Assembly (NCBI GenBank): GCA_002429085.1
Contig: DIYR01000174.1
Location: 1-42,596, forward strand
DNA: 42,596 nucleotides
Origin: Flavobacteriales bacterium UBA6049
GTDB taxonomy: Bacteria > Bacteroidota > Bacteroidia > Flavobacteriales_G > Salibacteraceae
Direction of reading: 5' to 3'
The notes under the pieces: generated by a model
What the model was told of the DNA's origin: nothing
The model's input: only the letters and a program-made list of their open reading frames with translations
Databases searched by the model: none
Shown here: piece by piece, positions 32,328-40,305 of the stretch
Layout: every line of letters starts with the position of its first letter
Numbering within the stretch: position 1 is the first letter of the stretch
Translations under genes and position numbers: made by a program

Positions 32328-32362
32328 AAACACTAGGATTTGTCAAGGATGTTAATAGGCCA

Positions 32363-32722
32363 TCAGCACCATATGTCGAGATCAGTAGCCATTTTACGTG
32401 CTGTTTCTTCAAAGGCGAACCATGCAAACCAGTTTTTAAGATCTCCAGAAGGTGCAAGAGCTTCACCCATACACTCTTCATATTCATAGCGTAGTTCTTC
32501 AATCTCAGAATAATGATTATCATAGAACCTATGAGTATCAGAGTAATATATCAAAGAACCAATCATTCCACTTTGACAACCATAGCTCAATAAATCACTA
32601 AAGAAATTTGTAACATCATGGTAAGAAAGTGCTTCCTCGGCAACAGCTACCGCAATCGAATGCGGCTGTTTGTTAGTAATTTCTTGTAATAATTGCTTTG
32701 CTCTTTGAACCCTTGAATTCAT
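32363..32722 (-). CDS. Conserved-looking plasmid/phage-type protein of unknown function, 119 aa
   Basis: Contains FFSDLLSYGCQSGMIGSLIY, a Tyr/His-rich DTHRFYDNHYSEIEELRYEY and NWFAWFAFEETARKMATD near the C-terminus. I associate this arrangement with small proteins of plasmids and phages, but cannot name a characterised function. No signal peptide. It is transcribed alone and ends before the palindromic terminator. Confidence 0.65.
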   Translation of the reverse strand: MNSRVQRAKQLLQEITNKQPHSIAVAVAEEALSYHDVTNFFSDLLSYGCQSGMIGSLIYYSDTHRFYDNHYSEIEELRYEYEECMGEALAPSGDLKNWFAWFAFEETARKMATDLDIWC

Positions 32723-32913
32723 AATAGCTCCTCTTTTTTGAGTTGATTATGATACAAGCGTGAACTGCGGTTTTAAGAGAATAGCACAAGTAGGAATTCG
32801 CAAAGCGGAGCATTGCTTGTGCTATTCACGACCTCAGTTAGATTTGAAAAAGTTCAACGAAAACAGGAGTTTTATTTAAGAGGGGCTGGCAGGTAAGATT
32901 TATCACGAGTTTA

Positions 32914-33633
32914 TCACTTTACGGAAACGACTTCATCAGGGCGAAATCCGTAGAGATATACTTTATCAAACCGTGTTTTGATCGATGAATAGTCTGTAAA
33001 CTCATATTGGAAAGCAGAGGCCTTAGTTCCAAAATCAGTTACGAGTAATAACCAATTCTCTTCAAACTTCTGAGAATACTTGTCAATCTTCCGGTCTTTT
33101 CTAGATATAATGTCTTGGAGCCAGTCAATATCTATTCTGTCACTCGAATAAGATCCAAAATGCTGCCAGTGACTGAAATTGTCTTCATTATTAACTTCAA
33201 AACTTTCAATGAGTTGAGAAACTGGAAATACACTTGATTTAGACCTAATCCTAAATCTGAGTTTTTTATTACACAGGTAGATACTCTCTATCAGGTTAAA
33301 TATTTCATCAGTATATTTTTCTTGTGCATCACGGCCTTTTGAAACTTCACGCTCATTGAACGTCAATATGACATAAAGCTTTTCAGAGTAACGGCTTTCA
33401 AACCTCAATTTTGCATTTCTAATAATGCGCTCATAATATTCTTCAGTGTTCTTTCGGAATGGATTTATCAGCCTAGTGTGCTCAATGGAAATGAGTCTAG
33501 TATCAACGTTCACGATGAAATCAGGCGTTTCTGAATCTTGAATACTATAAACCCGGTAATTTAAATCTTCATTTGAGAAAAAATCTGTCAGGTGTCGCCT
33601 TTCTATTCTTTTCTTGATTTCTGAGCTTTTCAT
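32914..33633 (-). CDS. Unknown protein with nuclease-like N-terminal motif, 239 aa
   Basis: TPDFIVNVDTRLISIEHTRL near residues 33-52 resembles the PD...(D/E)x(K/H) core of restriction-endonuclease-like folds (Asp, then Glu-x-His). The rest (YSEKLYVILTFNEREVSKGR; NWLLLVTDFGTKASAF) has alternating strands and helices and matches no family known to me. It is the last gene inside the right end of the element and stands alone. A nuclease in defence or element maintenance is possible; confidence in function is low. Confidence 0.6.
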   Translation of the reverse strand: MKSSEIKKRIERRHLTDFFSNEDLNYRVYSIQDSETPDFIVNVDTRLISIEHTRLINPFRKNTEEYYERIIRNAKLRFESRYSEKLYVILTFNEREVSKGRDAQEKYTDEIFNLIESIYLCNKKLRFRIRSKSSVFPVSQLIESFEVNNEDNFSHWQHFGSYSSDRIDIDWLQDIISRKDRKIDKYSQKFEENWLLLVTDFGTKASAFQYEFTDYSSIKTRFDKVYLYGFRPDEVVSVK

Positions 33634-34064
33634 CTTTGGTGGTTTCTAATGATCTATCATTTTCCAAAATCATGAAAAAGTAAGAAAAGCATCAAAGCCA
33701 TTAGCTTGCGGAAGTGCTAGTTGTTTTTCTAAAATCATTTTACTTTTAAAGCTTTACATCGTGAAAAACACGACACGATCGTGCTTGATGCCTTTCGGGA
33801 CTTTAACCAAACCCTCTCCTCTTAGATATTAGAAAGTCTTATCTGTAGTTTATCTCTGATAACCGAAATATTGTTTAAAAAAATGGTCTTTTATTTTGAT
33901 CCCCCAAATTAGGTTGACATTAATAAAGGGCTACTAGTCGCATGTACTGGTTTTGCTGTACACTCGGAGTGTATAACCATAATTGGAAATCAAAAATTGT
34001 TATTCGGTAACGAAAGCCTGAAATGTTGAGCCATTGTTGCACCAAGAAATATTGAGGCATAAAA
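33634..34064. other. Gene-free right end of the element
   Basis: No credible reading frame. It holds a TACACT-CGG-AGTGTA inverted repeat (33959-33973) and the right copy of the 22-bp direct repeat (34024-34045). Together with the left counterpart it probably holds the integrase and excision-factor binding region of the attachment site. Confidence 0.6.
34024..34045 (+). repeat. 22-bp internal direct repeat, right copy
   Basis: Exact copy of 9195-9216, same orientation, 45 bp inside the right att repeat. Surrounding sequence differs between the two copies, so the repeat is not merely part of a longer duplication. Confidence 0.75.
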
Positions 34065-34088
34065 AAAGCCGATCAAATGATCGGCTTT
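34065..34088. terminator. Terminator of tRNA-fMet, element-supplied copy
   Basis: AAAGCCGATC-AAAT-GATCGGCTTT, a perfect stem with flanking A- and T-runs, 6 bp beyond the right att repeat on the 3' side of the tRNA. It is nearly the same as the host hairpin at 9013-9038, so the element replaces the terminator as well as the 3' end of the tRNA it enters. Confidence 0.8.
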
Positions 34089-34090
34089 AC

Positions 34091-34167
<77 letters not shown>

Positions 34168-34178
34168 ATTTCGGAGTA

Positions 34179-34210
34179 CAAATGTAATAGAATATTTGTC
34201 ATCTTTGCAA
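34179..34210 (-). promoter_or_regulatory. Promoter of tRNA-fMet
   Basis: On the minus strand TTG (34210-34208), 21 bp, then TACATTTG (34186-34179) matches the Bacteroidota promoter pattern, with the tRNA 5' end 12 bp downstream. It belongs to the host side and is unaffected by the insertion. Confidence 0.7.
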
Positions 34211-34235
34211 TAAATCTCTTAACATTTTCGAAACA

Positions 34236-35114
34236 TTGCATAAATCTGGTTTCATCAACATCATCGGAAGCCCAAATGTGGGCAAGTCAACCCTTATGAA
34301 TCAATTAGTTGGCGAACGTTTGAGTATTATTACTCCAAAAGCACAAACTACTCGTCATCGCATCATGGGATTACTAAATGGAGAGGATTATCAAATAGTT
34401 TTCTCTGATACACCTGGAATTGTAGATCCTGCATACAAGCTTCATGAAGGTATGATGAACTTTGTTTTTACCGCTATGCAAGATGCTGATGCCTTCTTAG
34501 TAATGGTTGAAGTTGGCGAAAAGAAATTCAAAAATGAAGAGGTTCAACAAAGCATAAATAAAAGTAAAACTCCAACGCTACTTCTATTGAACAAGGTTGA
34601 TTTAAGTAATCAAGAGTCTTTAGAAGCAGACGTAGCTAAGTGGAAAGCTGAGTTTCCAAATGCTGATGTGTTACCAATTTCTGCATTACATGGGTTCCAT
34701 ATAGATCAGGTAATGCAATGGATTGTAAATAAGTTACCAGAAAACCCACCATATTTCCCGAAAGATGACTTATCAGATAGATCAGAAAGATTCTTTGCTT
34801 CTGAGATGATAAGAGAAAAAATCTTCCTTCACTACAAAAAGGAAATTCCGTATGCCTGCGAAGTGGTCGTGGAGTCTTTCAAAGAAGAAGAGGAGATTAT
34901 TCGAGTGAGAGCTGAAATATTTGTTGAACGAGATTCTCAAAAAGGCATCTTGATTGGGAAACAAGGCTCATCTTTGAAGCGCGTTGGAACAGATGCGCGT
35001 AAAGCAATGGAATCTTTCTTTCAGAAGAAGGTCTTTCTAGAACTACATGTTAAGGTAGATAAAGATTGGCGCAGTAATCCTCTTAAATTAAAACGCTACG
35101 GATACTTGAATTGA
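34236..35114 (+). CDS. era: GTPase Era
   Basis: G1 GSPNVGKST near residue 12, switch I region QTTRHRIMG, G3 DTPGI near 59, G4 NKVD near 119, G5 ISAL near 149, then a C-terminal KH domain with GILIGKQGSSLKRVG near 237. 292 aa, normal length. The start is TTG at 34236, giving MHKSGFINIIG as in relatives; no in-frame ATG lies nearby upstream. Era acts in maturation of 16S rRNA and small-subunit assembly. der begins 1 bp after its stop, so the two ribosome-assembly GTPases are co-transcribed. Confidence 0.97.
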   Translation: MHKSGFINIIGSPNVGKSTLMNQLVGERLSIITPKAQTTRHRIMGLLNGEDYQIVFSDTPGIVDPAYKLHEGMMNFVFTAMQDADAFLVMVEVGEKKFKNEEVQQSINKSKTPTLLLLNKVDLSNQESLEADVAKWKAEFPNADVLPISALHGFHIDQVMQWIVNKLPENPPYFPKDDLSDRSERFFASEMIREKIFLHYKKEIPYACEVVVESFKEEEEIIRVRAEIFVERDSQKGILIGKQGSSLKRVGTDARKAMESFFQKKVFLELHVKVDKDWRSNPLKLKRYGYLN

Positions 35115-35115
35115 T

Positions 35116-36420
35116 ATGTCGAACATGATTGCAATAGTTGGGAGACCCAACGTAGGAAAATCCACCTTATTTAACCGTTTAGTTGGCATGCGTCAAGCTA
35201 TCGTAGATGAATTTAGTGGGGTTACGCGAGATCGTCACTATGGTAAAAGCGAATGGAATGGTAAGCCTTTCTCTGTAATTGACACTGGTGGTTACATCAA
35301 AGGTTCTGATGACATTTTTGAAGACGAAATCAGAAAGCAAGTTATTCTAGCTATTGAAGAGTCAGATGTTATTCTGTTTGTAGTTGACGTTATTGAAGGC
35401 TTACATGGTTTGGATGAAGAGGTAGCCAAAGTGCTTAGAAAATCAGATAAGCCTGTATATCTAGTAGCCAACAAAGCAGATAACCATGCTCAATCTTTAG
35501 AAGCAACTGAATTTTATGCGCTAGGATTAGGAGATATTCATTCTATTTCTGCCATCAACGGTTCTGGAACTGGTGAACTACTAGATCAAGTAGTTACGCA
35601 CTTAGAACATGAAGAAGAGGAAGAAGAATCTGATCTCCCAAGAATTGCCGTTGTAGGAAGACCTAATGCTGGAAAGTCTTCATTGATTAATGCTTTGTTA
35701 GGAAACGAAAGAAATATTGTTACTGATATTGCAGGAACCACCCGTGATAGTATTGATACTCGCTTCAATGCTTTTGGTTTTGATTTCAATTTGGTAGATA
35801 CTGCAGGAGTTCGTAAGAAGTCTAAAGTTCATGAAGATCTCGAATTCTACAGTGTTATGCGTTCTATTAGAACCATTGAACATGCCGATGTATGTATTTT
35901 AATGGTAGATGCGGAAGCTGGCTTCTCTGTTCAAGACTTAAACTTGTTTGGCTTAATTCAAAAGAATAAGAAAGCTGTTGTTATCTGCATGAATAAATGG
36001 GATTTAGTTGAGAAGGATACTAATACAGCTAAGAAGATAGAAGATCAAATTAGAGAGCGTATTAGCCCTTTTAAAGACGTTGAAATTATCTTCACTAGTG
36101 TTCCTAACAAAACACGCTTGTTAAAAGTGCTAGAAGGTGCTATTAGAGCTTATGAAAATCAAAAGCAGAAGATCAAGACTTCTGAATTAAATGATTTCTT
36201 TTTACCATTGATTGGAGCTTATCCTCCACCCTCAACTAAAGGGAAGTACATCAAGATTAAGTACGTATCTCAATTACCTACACCTTATCCAAGTTTTGCG
36301 TTTTTCGCAAACCTTCCACAATATGTGAAAGAGCCGTATAAGCGTTTTTTAGAAAACAAACTTCGTGAGAAATGGAACTTCATGGGAACACCTATTCTAG
36401 TTCACATTAGAAAGAAGTAA
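35116..36420 (+). CDS. der: GTPase Der (EngA)
   Basis: Two GTPase domains in tandem: GRPNVGKST near residue 8 with DTGGY and NKAD, and GRPNAGKSS near 181 with DTAGVRKK and NKWD, followed by the KH-like C-terminal domain (KYIKIKYVSQLPTPYPSFA). 434 aa, usual for the family. It functions in 50S subunit assembly. Acidic linker EEEEEESD between the domains. Follows era directly; a terminator lies 24 bp downstream. Confidence 0.97.
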   Translation: MSNMIAIVGRPNVGKSTLFNRLVGMRQAIVDEFSGVTRDRHYGKSEWNGKPFSVIDTGGYIKGSDDIFEDEIRKQVILAIEESDVILFVVDVIEGLHGLDEEVAKVLRKSDKPVYLVANKADNHAQSLEATEFYALGLGDIHSISAINGSGTGELLDQVVTHLEHEEEEEESDLPRIAVVGRPNAGKSSLINALLGNERNIVTDIAGTTRDSIDTRFNAFGFDFNLVDTAGVRKKSKVHEDLEFYSVMRSIRTIEHADVCILMVDAEAGFSVQDLNLFGLIQKNKKAVVICMNKWDLVEKDTNTAKKIEDQIRERISPFKDVEIIFTSVPNKTRLLKVLEGAIRAYENQKQKIKTSELNDFFLPLIGAYPPPSTKGKYIKIKYVSQLPTPYPSFAFFANLPQYVKEPYKRFLENKLREKWNFMGTPILVHIRKK

Positions 36421-36444
36421 GAGTATAATATATTTCCAGAAAAG

Positions 36445-36473
36445 GCCTTGACATATCAGTCAGGGCTTTTTTT
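36445..36473 (+). terminator. Terminator of the era-der operon
   Basis: GCCTTGAC-ATATCA-GTCAGGGC forms an 8-bp stem with one G-U pair and is followed by seven T. Between it and the next terminator (36474-36715) I see no gene. Confidence 0.85.
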
Positions 36474-36715
36474 ATTCCCATCTCTTTTAATAAAAACGGA
36501 GAGCTATACGCCCTGATGTAGGAGTACAGGTTTTAGGTTAATTATCCTGTACCTGTCAATTAGAGTAGGTTCTAAAGCATTGGGGATCTATAGCGAGAAT
36601 AAAGAGCTAATTATAATAGAATCTACTGTTCGATACATTTTTCGCTCTGCGCAAAACACCTGCTATAAAATAGCTTGAGAGTAATAGGTCAATAGATTAT
36701 TCTACAACAACGCAT

Positions 36716-36745
36716 AAAAAAGCCCCGTTTCAAAAGAAACGAGGC
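36716..36745 (-). terminator. Terminator of the T9SS protein gene
   Basis: GCCCCGTTTC and GAAACGAGGC pair over a 4-nt loop. Six A precede it on the plus strand, giving a U-run for minus-strand transcription. Confidence 0.85.
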
Positions 36746-36767
36746 TCAATTTATCAGTTAATGAAGC

Positions 36768-39700
36768 TTACTTAACCACTACTTGGCTAACTGCAACATC
36801 ATTCCCTACTTGAACTTTCAATAGATAAATACCTGTTGAAAGTTTTGCTATATCAACTTGCTCGATGAATAAACCATTGATTTCACCAGCGTTGCGTTGA
36901 GCAACAACTTTTCCTTGAACATCCATTAATTCAAAGCTAAACTCGCTTGCGTTTGCTTGATCTACTTTAATGTTCAGTACACTTTTAGCTGGGTTAGGAT
37001 ATACTGAATAAACAGCTCCACTTGCCAATTCTTCGAAACCAACTGCAGAACCAACAACTACATCATTTGAAGTTGAATCTACACCACAAGCATTGGTTAC
37101 AACTAACGTTACAGTGTAAGTAACTGCACTATCATTAGTCCAATTATAAATGTGGGTTGGGCTCTCATCAGTAGAAGTTGAACCATCTCCAAAATTCCAA
37201 GCAAAAGAAGTTCCACCAGTTGATGCGTTTGTAAACGCAGCAGAGTAGTTTGATGAATAACTTGTAAAGTCTGCAACTGGGAATGGTACGTCTACTACAT
37301 CAACATCATCAGAAGACACACATCCATTTGCATCAGTTACAGTAACAGTAACCACTCCTGGAGAAGAAACACTTGTAGTTTGACTATTATCGCCAGTTGA
37401 CCAGTTGTATGTTCCACCAGTAATTCCAGCATCAATAGTAATTGCTTGACCACCACACATAACTTCTTCGCTACCTAAATCAACAGGAACATTGAATTCA
37501 ACATCTGTTTGATCATCAGAAACACAACCATCTTGATCGGTAACAGTAACAGTGTACGCTCCTGGAGTAATAACACTAATTGTCTGTGTAGTTTCTCCTG
37601 TACTCCATACATATGTAGCGTTTGAAACTCCAGCATCAATAGTAGCTGCACCACCTATACAAACTACAGAGTTTGTTGGTAGATCAACAGAAACAGCTGG
37701 TTGTACAAAAACAGTATCAAATGCTGTAGCACATAATCCCATACCTCTTACAACAACATTACCTGGAATGGTAGTTTGGAATACATTACCTGTGTCTGTG
37801 TTATTCCACACAATTGTATCAAAATACCAAGCCTCTAACGTAGCACTTCCACCAGGGCAGATACCAACAGTATCTCCTGCATCAAAGCTCATAACCGTAG
37901 CAAATTGATCTGCACCTATATCTGCACCATTTGGATCAACTGGATCTCCCTGAAGATCTGTCATAAAGAACATTGGTTGAGCACCTGCTCCGTCTAATGT
38001 ATCATTACACGTTCTTAAAGAAAGAGAATCATTAAACATGAAGCCCATTAGCTCAACAGAATTAGAATCTGTTCCTGTTGCAGTTTGCATATCTGCCAAC
38101 GTTGTATGAGTACCTTGCCAAGTTGCGATTGCTGCCTCACTTGCATAAGCATTGTTGTCAGAAATAGCGAATGGAGCTCCAGATACATCAATAGCAATTG
38201 CGGAACCTGCAGCTTGGATAGCGTTATTGTACATAAAATTCGCTGCACCATTTCCAACTTCTAAAGTAGCAGCAAATGATGAAGATGAGTTTAAGAATAA
38301 ACTGTTGTTAGCAAGATCTACAAAAATTGAGTTATTCATAGTTATTGCATTCTCACCATCGTTTGGCATACTTACAACGTTTCCACTAACGTCAGCAGAA
38401 TTTCCTAGTTCACCGTTAACGTTGAATAAAGAGATACCCTCAGTAGGCCAATCTGAAGTAGAATCTTGGAAAATTGTATTATGTGTTATTTTAACATTAT
38501 CACCGTTAAAATTATCCAAGTCTAAACCATTCGTAAAGAATCCACTTGTATTCGTAGAAGACATTATGTTGTTAGATATTACAGCGTTCTCTTGGTTCGC
38601 CATATCAATAGCACCATCTTCCTGGTTAATAAATACACAATTGGTTACAGTTGTTCCGAAATCATAGTTGTTGTTATCTCCATCCCAGAATAACCCATCT
38701 TCTCCATTTTCGAAGCTACACTCATTAAACAACACATTTTCAGTTTTAGTTCCATCCTTATAGACTACTGATTGTGTATTGAAGAAATTAGTAGTTGAAA
38801 TGTTATTTTCAAAATGAGATCTTTCAACGGTTAAATCAGAAACCTGTCCTTTTACCCATAATGCAACCGCATCATTAGATGAATTTGGATTAATTACTGT
38901 AATATCTAAAAGGGTAACATGAGAAACTCCATCAATTGTAACTGTACCATAACCATTTGTTGTAGGCGCATTTTCAATTGTAACTAAAGAAGAATCTCCG
39001 TTTGTCGATTGAAAAAGAATCGTATTTACAGCAGAAACACCTGATACATTTTCTAAAACTAATGAGTCCGTATAAACTCCATCAGCAATATTTACAGTGA
39101 TTGGACCACAAACACCTCTAGTAGATATAGCCGTTGCAGCATCTCCTACTGATAAGAAGTTATTTGCCCCTACACCTGCAGCGTCAACTGTATAAACACC
39201 ATTCATAGCAGTTTCAGGAACTATGTAAGTAATAGTATCATTAAATGCCGCACTATCAGGAACATTATTCGGCATTGTTGTATACACCTCAATGATATCA
39301 CCAGGAGTAAATGTGAAGTTTCCAATGAAAGTAGAATCTCCAATTGCATAAGGATCAATAGCCCCACTCCAAAGGAAAGGAGCCTGTGCAGTACCATTCA
39401 CTGACCAGTTAACAGTAGCAGATGTCAATGTATCCGATCCACCATTCATTAACTTGATAGCAAATACATTTGATGTTGTACATTCAAATGGCTTTGGACT
39501 TTCAACACTTGAAACTCCAGCATCGTTTGCAAATGGAGGTAAGAAGTTGAACTGAATGTTTGGTCTTTGCGTGTCATCAATAAAAGTTGTTACTGACGTG
39601 TTTCCACAAACTCCAGCAGCATCTTGTCTAAATGTTCTTGAACTACCCGCTGGTAAACCACCCGTTTGTTCTACCGATTCATTATCTGTAAATCCAGTAT

Positions 39701-40193
39701 TGTTAAAACAAACCTCTACTACAATATTTGAAGTTCCATCCCAGAAAAACGGAGCAGTGAATGCATGCTGATTCCACCCTGTTGCAGGAGTATAATCTAA
39801 AGGACCGAAAACTTGAGTCAATCCTGTTTCCCAAGCAGCATTTAGGTCATTCGTAGTAGTGTTTTTAATGTAAACTACATAATCTTCCAGCGCTACACCA
39901 GAGTTGATTGTAGTAACATTAAACGCTAAATTATTGATTAAACCGGCTGTAGCTCCAGCGGCTTGTAAATCTGCAGCTCTGTATAAGTACTGAGCTCTAG
40001 CTCCCCAATACCAGTTACCATAAGGGGTAGGATAACCTGACGCTCCATTAGTAACAGTTCCAGTTCCGACAGTAATTGTTTGACTGATACCTATGCTTGA
40101 CAGAAGCACCATGGCTGTCAATAATGCACCAGACAACATTTGCTTAGGAGACCACTGCAAAGCAGCTCCCAAACGAGAGTAGTTTTTTCTCAT
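36768..40193 (-). CDS. Secreted T9SS cargo with beta-helix, Ig-like and PKD domains (1141 aa)
   Basis: I take the ATG at 40193 (MRKNYSRLGAALQW), ten codons inside a TTG-initiated frame, because it directly precedes the signal peptide (MLSGALLTAMVLLSSIGISQ). The middle (about 320-720) has parallel beta-helix repeats, with asparagine-rich turns such as ENAVISNNIM and GDNVKITHNTI. Then come Ig-like repeats of the WSTGETTQTISV...VTVTDQDGC type, a PKD domain (FAWNFGDGSTSTDESPTHIY) and a T9SS type A sorting domain (VYPNPAKSVLNIKV ... ISTGIYLLKVQVGN-like end). It is exported by T9SS and likely surface-attached or released. Substrate unknown; beta-helices often bind or cleave polysaccharide, but no catalytic motif is seen. 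Confidence 0.9.
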   Translation of the reverse strand: MRKNYSRLGAALQWSPKQMLSGALLTAMVLLSSIGISQTITVGTGTVTNGASGYPTPYGNWYWGARAQYLYRAADLQAAGATAGLINNLAFNVTTINSGVALEDYVVYIKNTTTNDLNAAWETGLTQVFGPLDYTPATGWNQHAFTAPFFWDGTSNIVVEVCFNNTGFTDNESVEQTGGLPAGSSRTFRQDAAGVCGNTSVTTFIDDTQRPNIQFNFLPPFANDAGVSSVESPKPFECTTSNVFAIKLMNGGSDTLTSATVNWSVNGTAQAPFLWSGAIDPYAIGDSTFIGNFTFTPGDIIEVYTTMPNNVPDSAAFNDTITYIVPETAMNGVYTVDAAGVGANNFLSVGDAATAISTRGVCGPITVNIADGVYTDSLVLENVSGVSAVNTILFQSTNGDSSLVTIENAPTTNGYGTVTIDGVSHVTLLDITVINPNSSNDAVALWVKGQVSDLTVERSHFENNISTTNFFNTQSVVYKDGTKTENVLFNECSFENGEDGLFWDGDNNNYDFGTTVTNCVFINQEDGAIDMANQENAVISNNIMSSTNTSGFFTNGLDLDNFNGDNVKITHNTIFQDSTSDWPTEGISLFNVNGELGNSADVSGNVVSMPNDGENAITMNNSIFVDLANNSLFLNSSSSFAATLEVGNGAANFMYNNAIQAAGSAIAIDVSGAPFAISDNNAYASEAAIATWQGTHTTLADMQTATGTDSNSVELMGFMFNDSLSLRTCNDTLDGAGAQPMFFMTDLQGDPVDPNGADIGADQFATVMSFDAGDTVGICPGGSATLEAWYFDTIVWNNTDTGNVFQTTIPGNVVVRGMGLCATAFDTVFVQPAVSVDLPTNSVVCIGGAATIDAGVSNATYVWSTGETTQTISVITPGAYTVTVTDQDGCVSDDQTDVEFNVPVDLGSEEVMCGGQAITIDAGITGGTYNWSTGDNSQTTSVSSPGVVTVTVTDANGCVSSDDVDVVDVPFPVADFTSYSSNYSAAFTNASTGGTSFAWNFGDGSTSTDESPTHIYNWTNDSAVTYTVTLVVTNACGVDSTSNDVVVGSAVGFEELASGAVYSVYPNPAKSVLNIKVDQANASEFSFELMDVQGKVVAQRNAGEINGLFIEQVDIAKLSTGIYLLKVQVGNDVAVSQVVVK

Positions 40194-40250
40194 AATGTGA
40201 CGATTTGATAAAGAAATTTTCAATTAGTTGGCGGGAAATTAATAAAAAAA

Positions 40251-40274
40251 GGGCTGGTGTTTAAACACCAGCCC
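40251..40274 (-). terminator. Palindromic terminator between the two T9SS genes
   Basis: GGGCTGGTGTTTAAACACCAGCCC halves (GGGCTGGTGTTT and AAACACCAGCCC) form a perfect 12-bp stem, with seven A on the plus side giving a U-run on the minus strand. It ends the upstream T9SS gene (40306-42596). Confidence 0.88.
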
Positions 40275-40305
40275 TTCATTAGAATGATTTTATGTACTAA
40301 ATCGT

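Larger units (their letters stand above)
9090..34090. mobile_element. 25 kb integrative and mobilisable element in tRNA-fMet
   Basis: The segment lies between two perfect 46-bp copies of the tRNA-fMet 3' part. A tyrosine integrase begins 170 bp inside the left copy, the normal place for the integrase that drives such insertions. Inside are a complete mobilisation set (MobC, relaxase, oriT, coupling protein), SSB and RadC, defence-like genes (SIR2, XRE-ImmA-PIN), nuclease-like genes and two more tyrosine recombinases. No T4SS channel genes are seen, hence mobilisable rather than self-transmissible (inference). Coding style changes near 18.7 kb, suggesting two fused elements. Confidence 0.88.
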
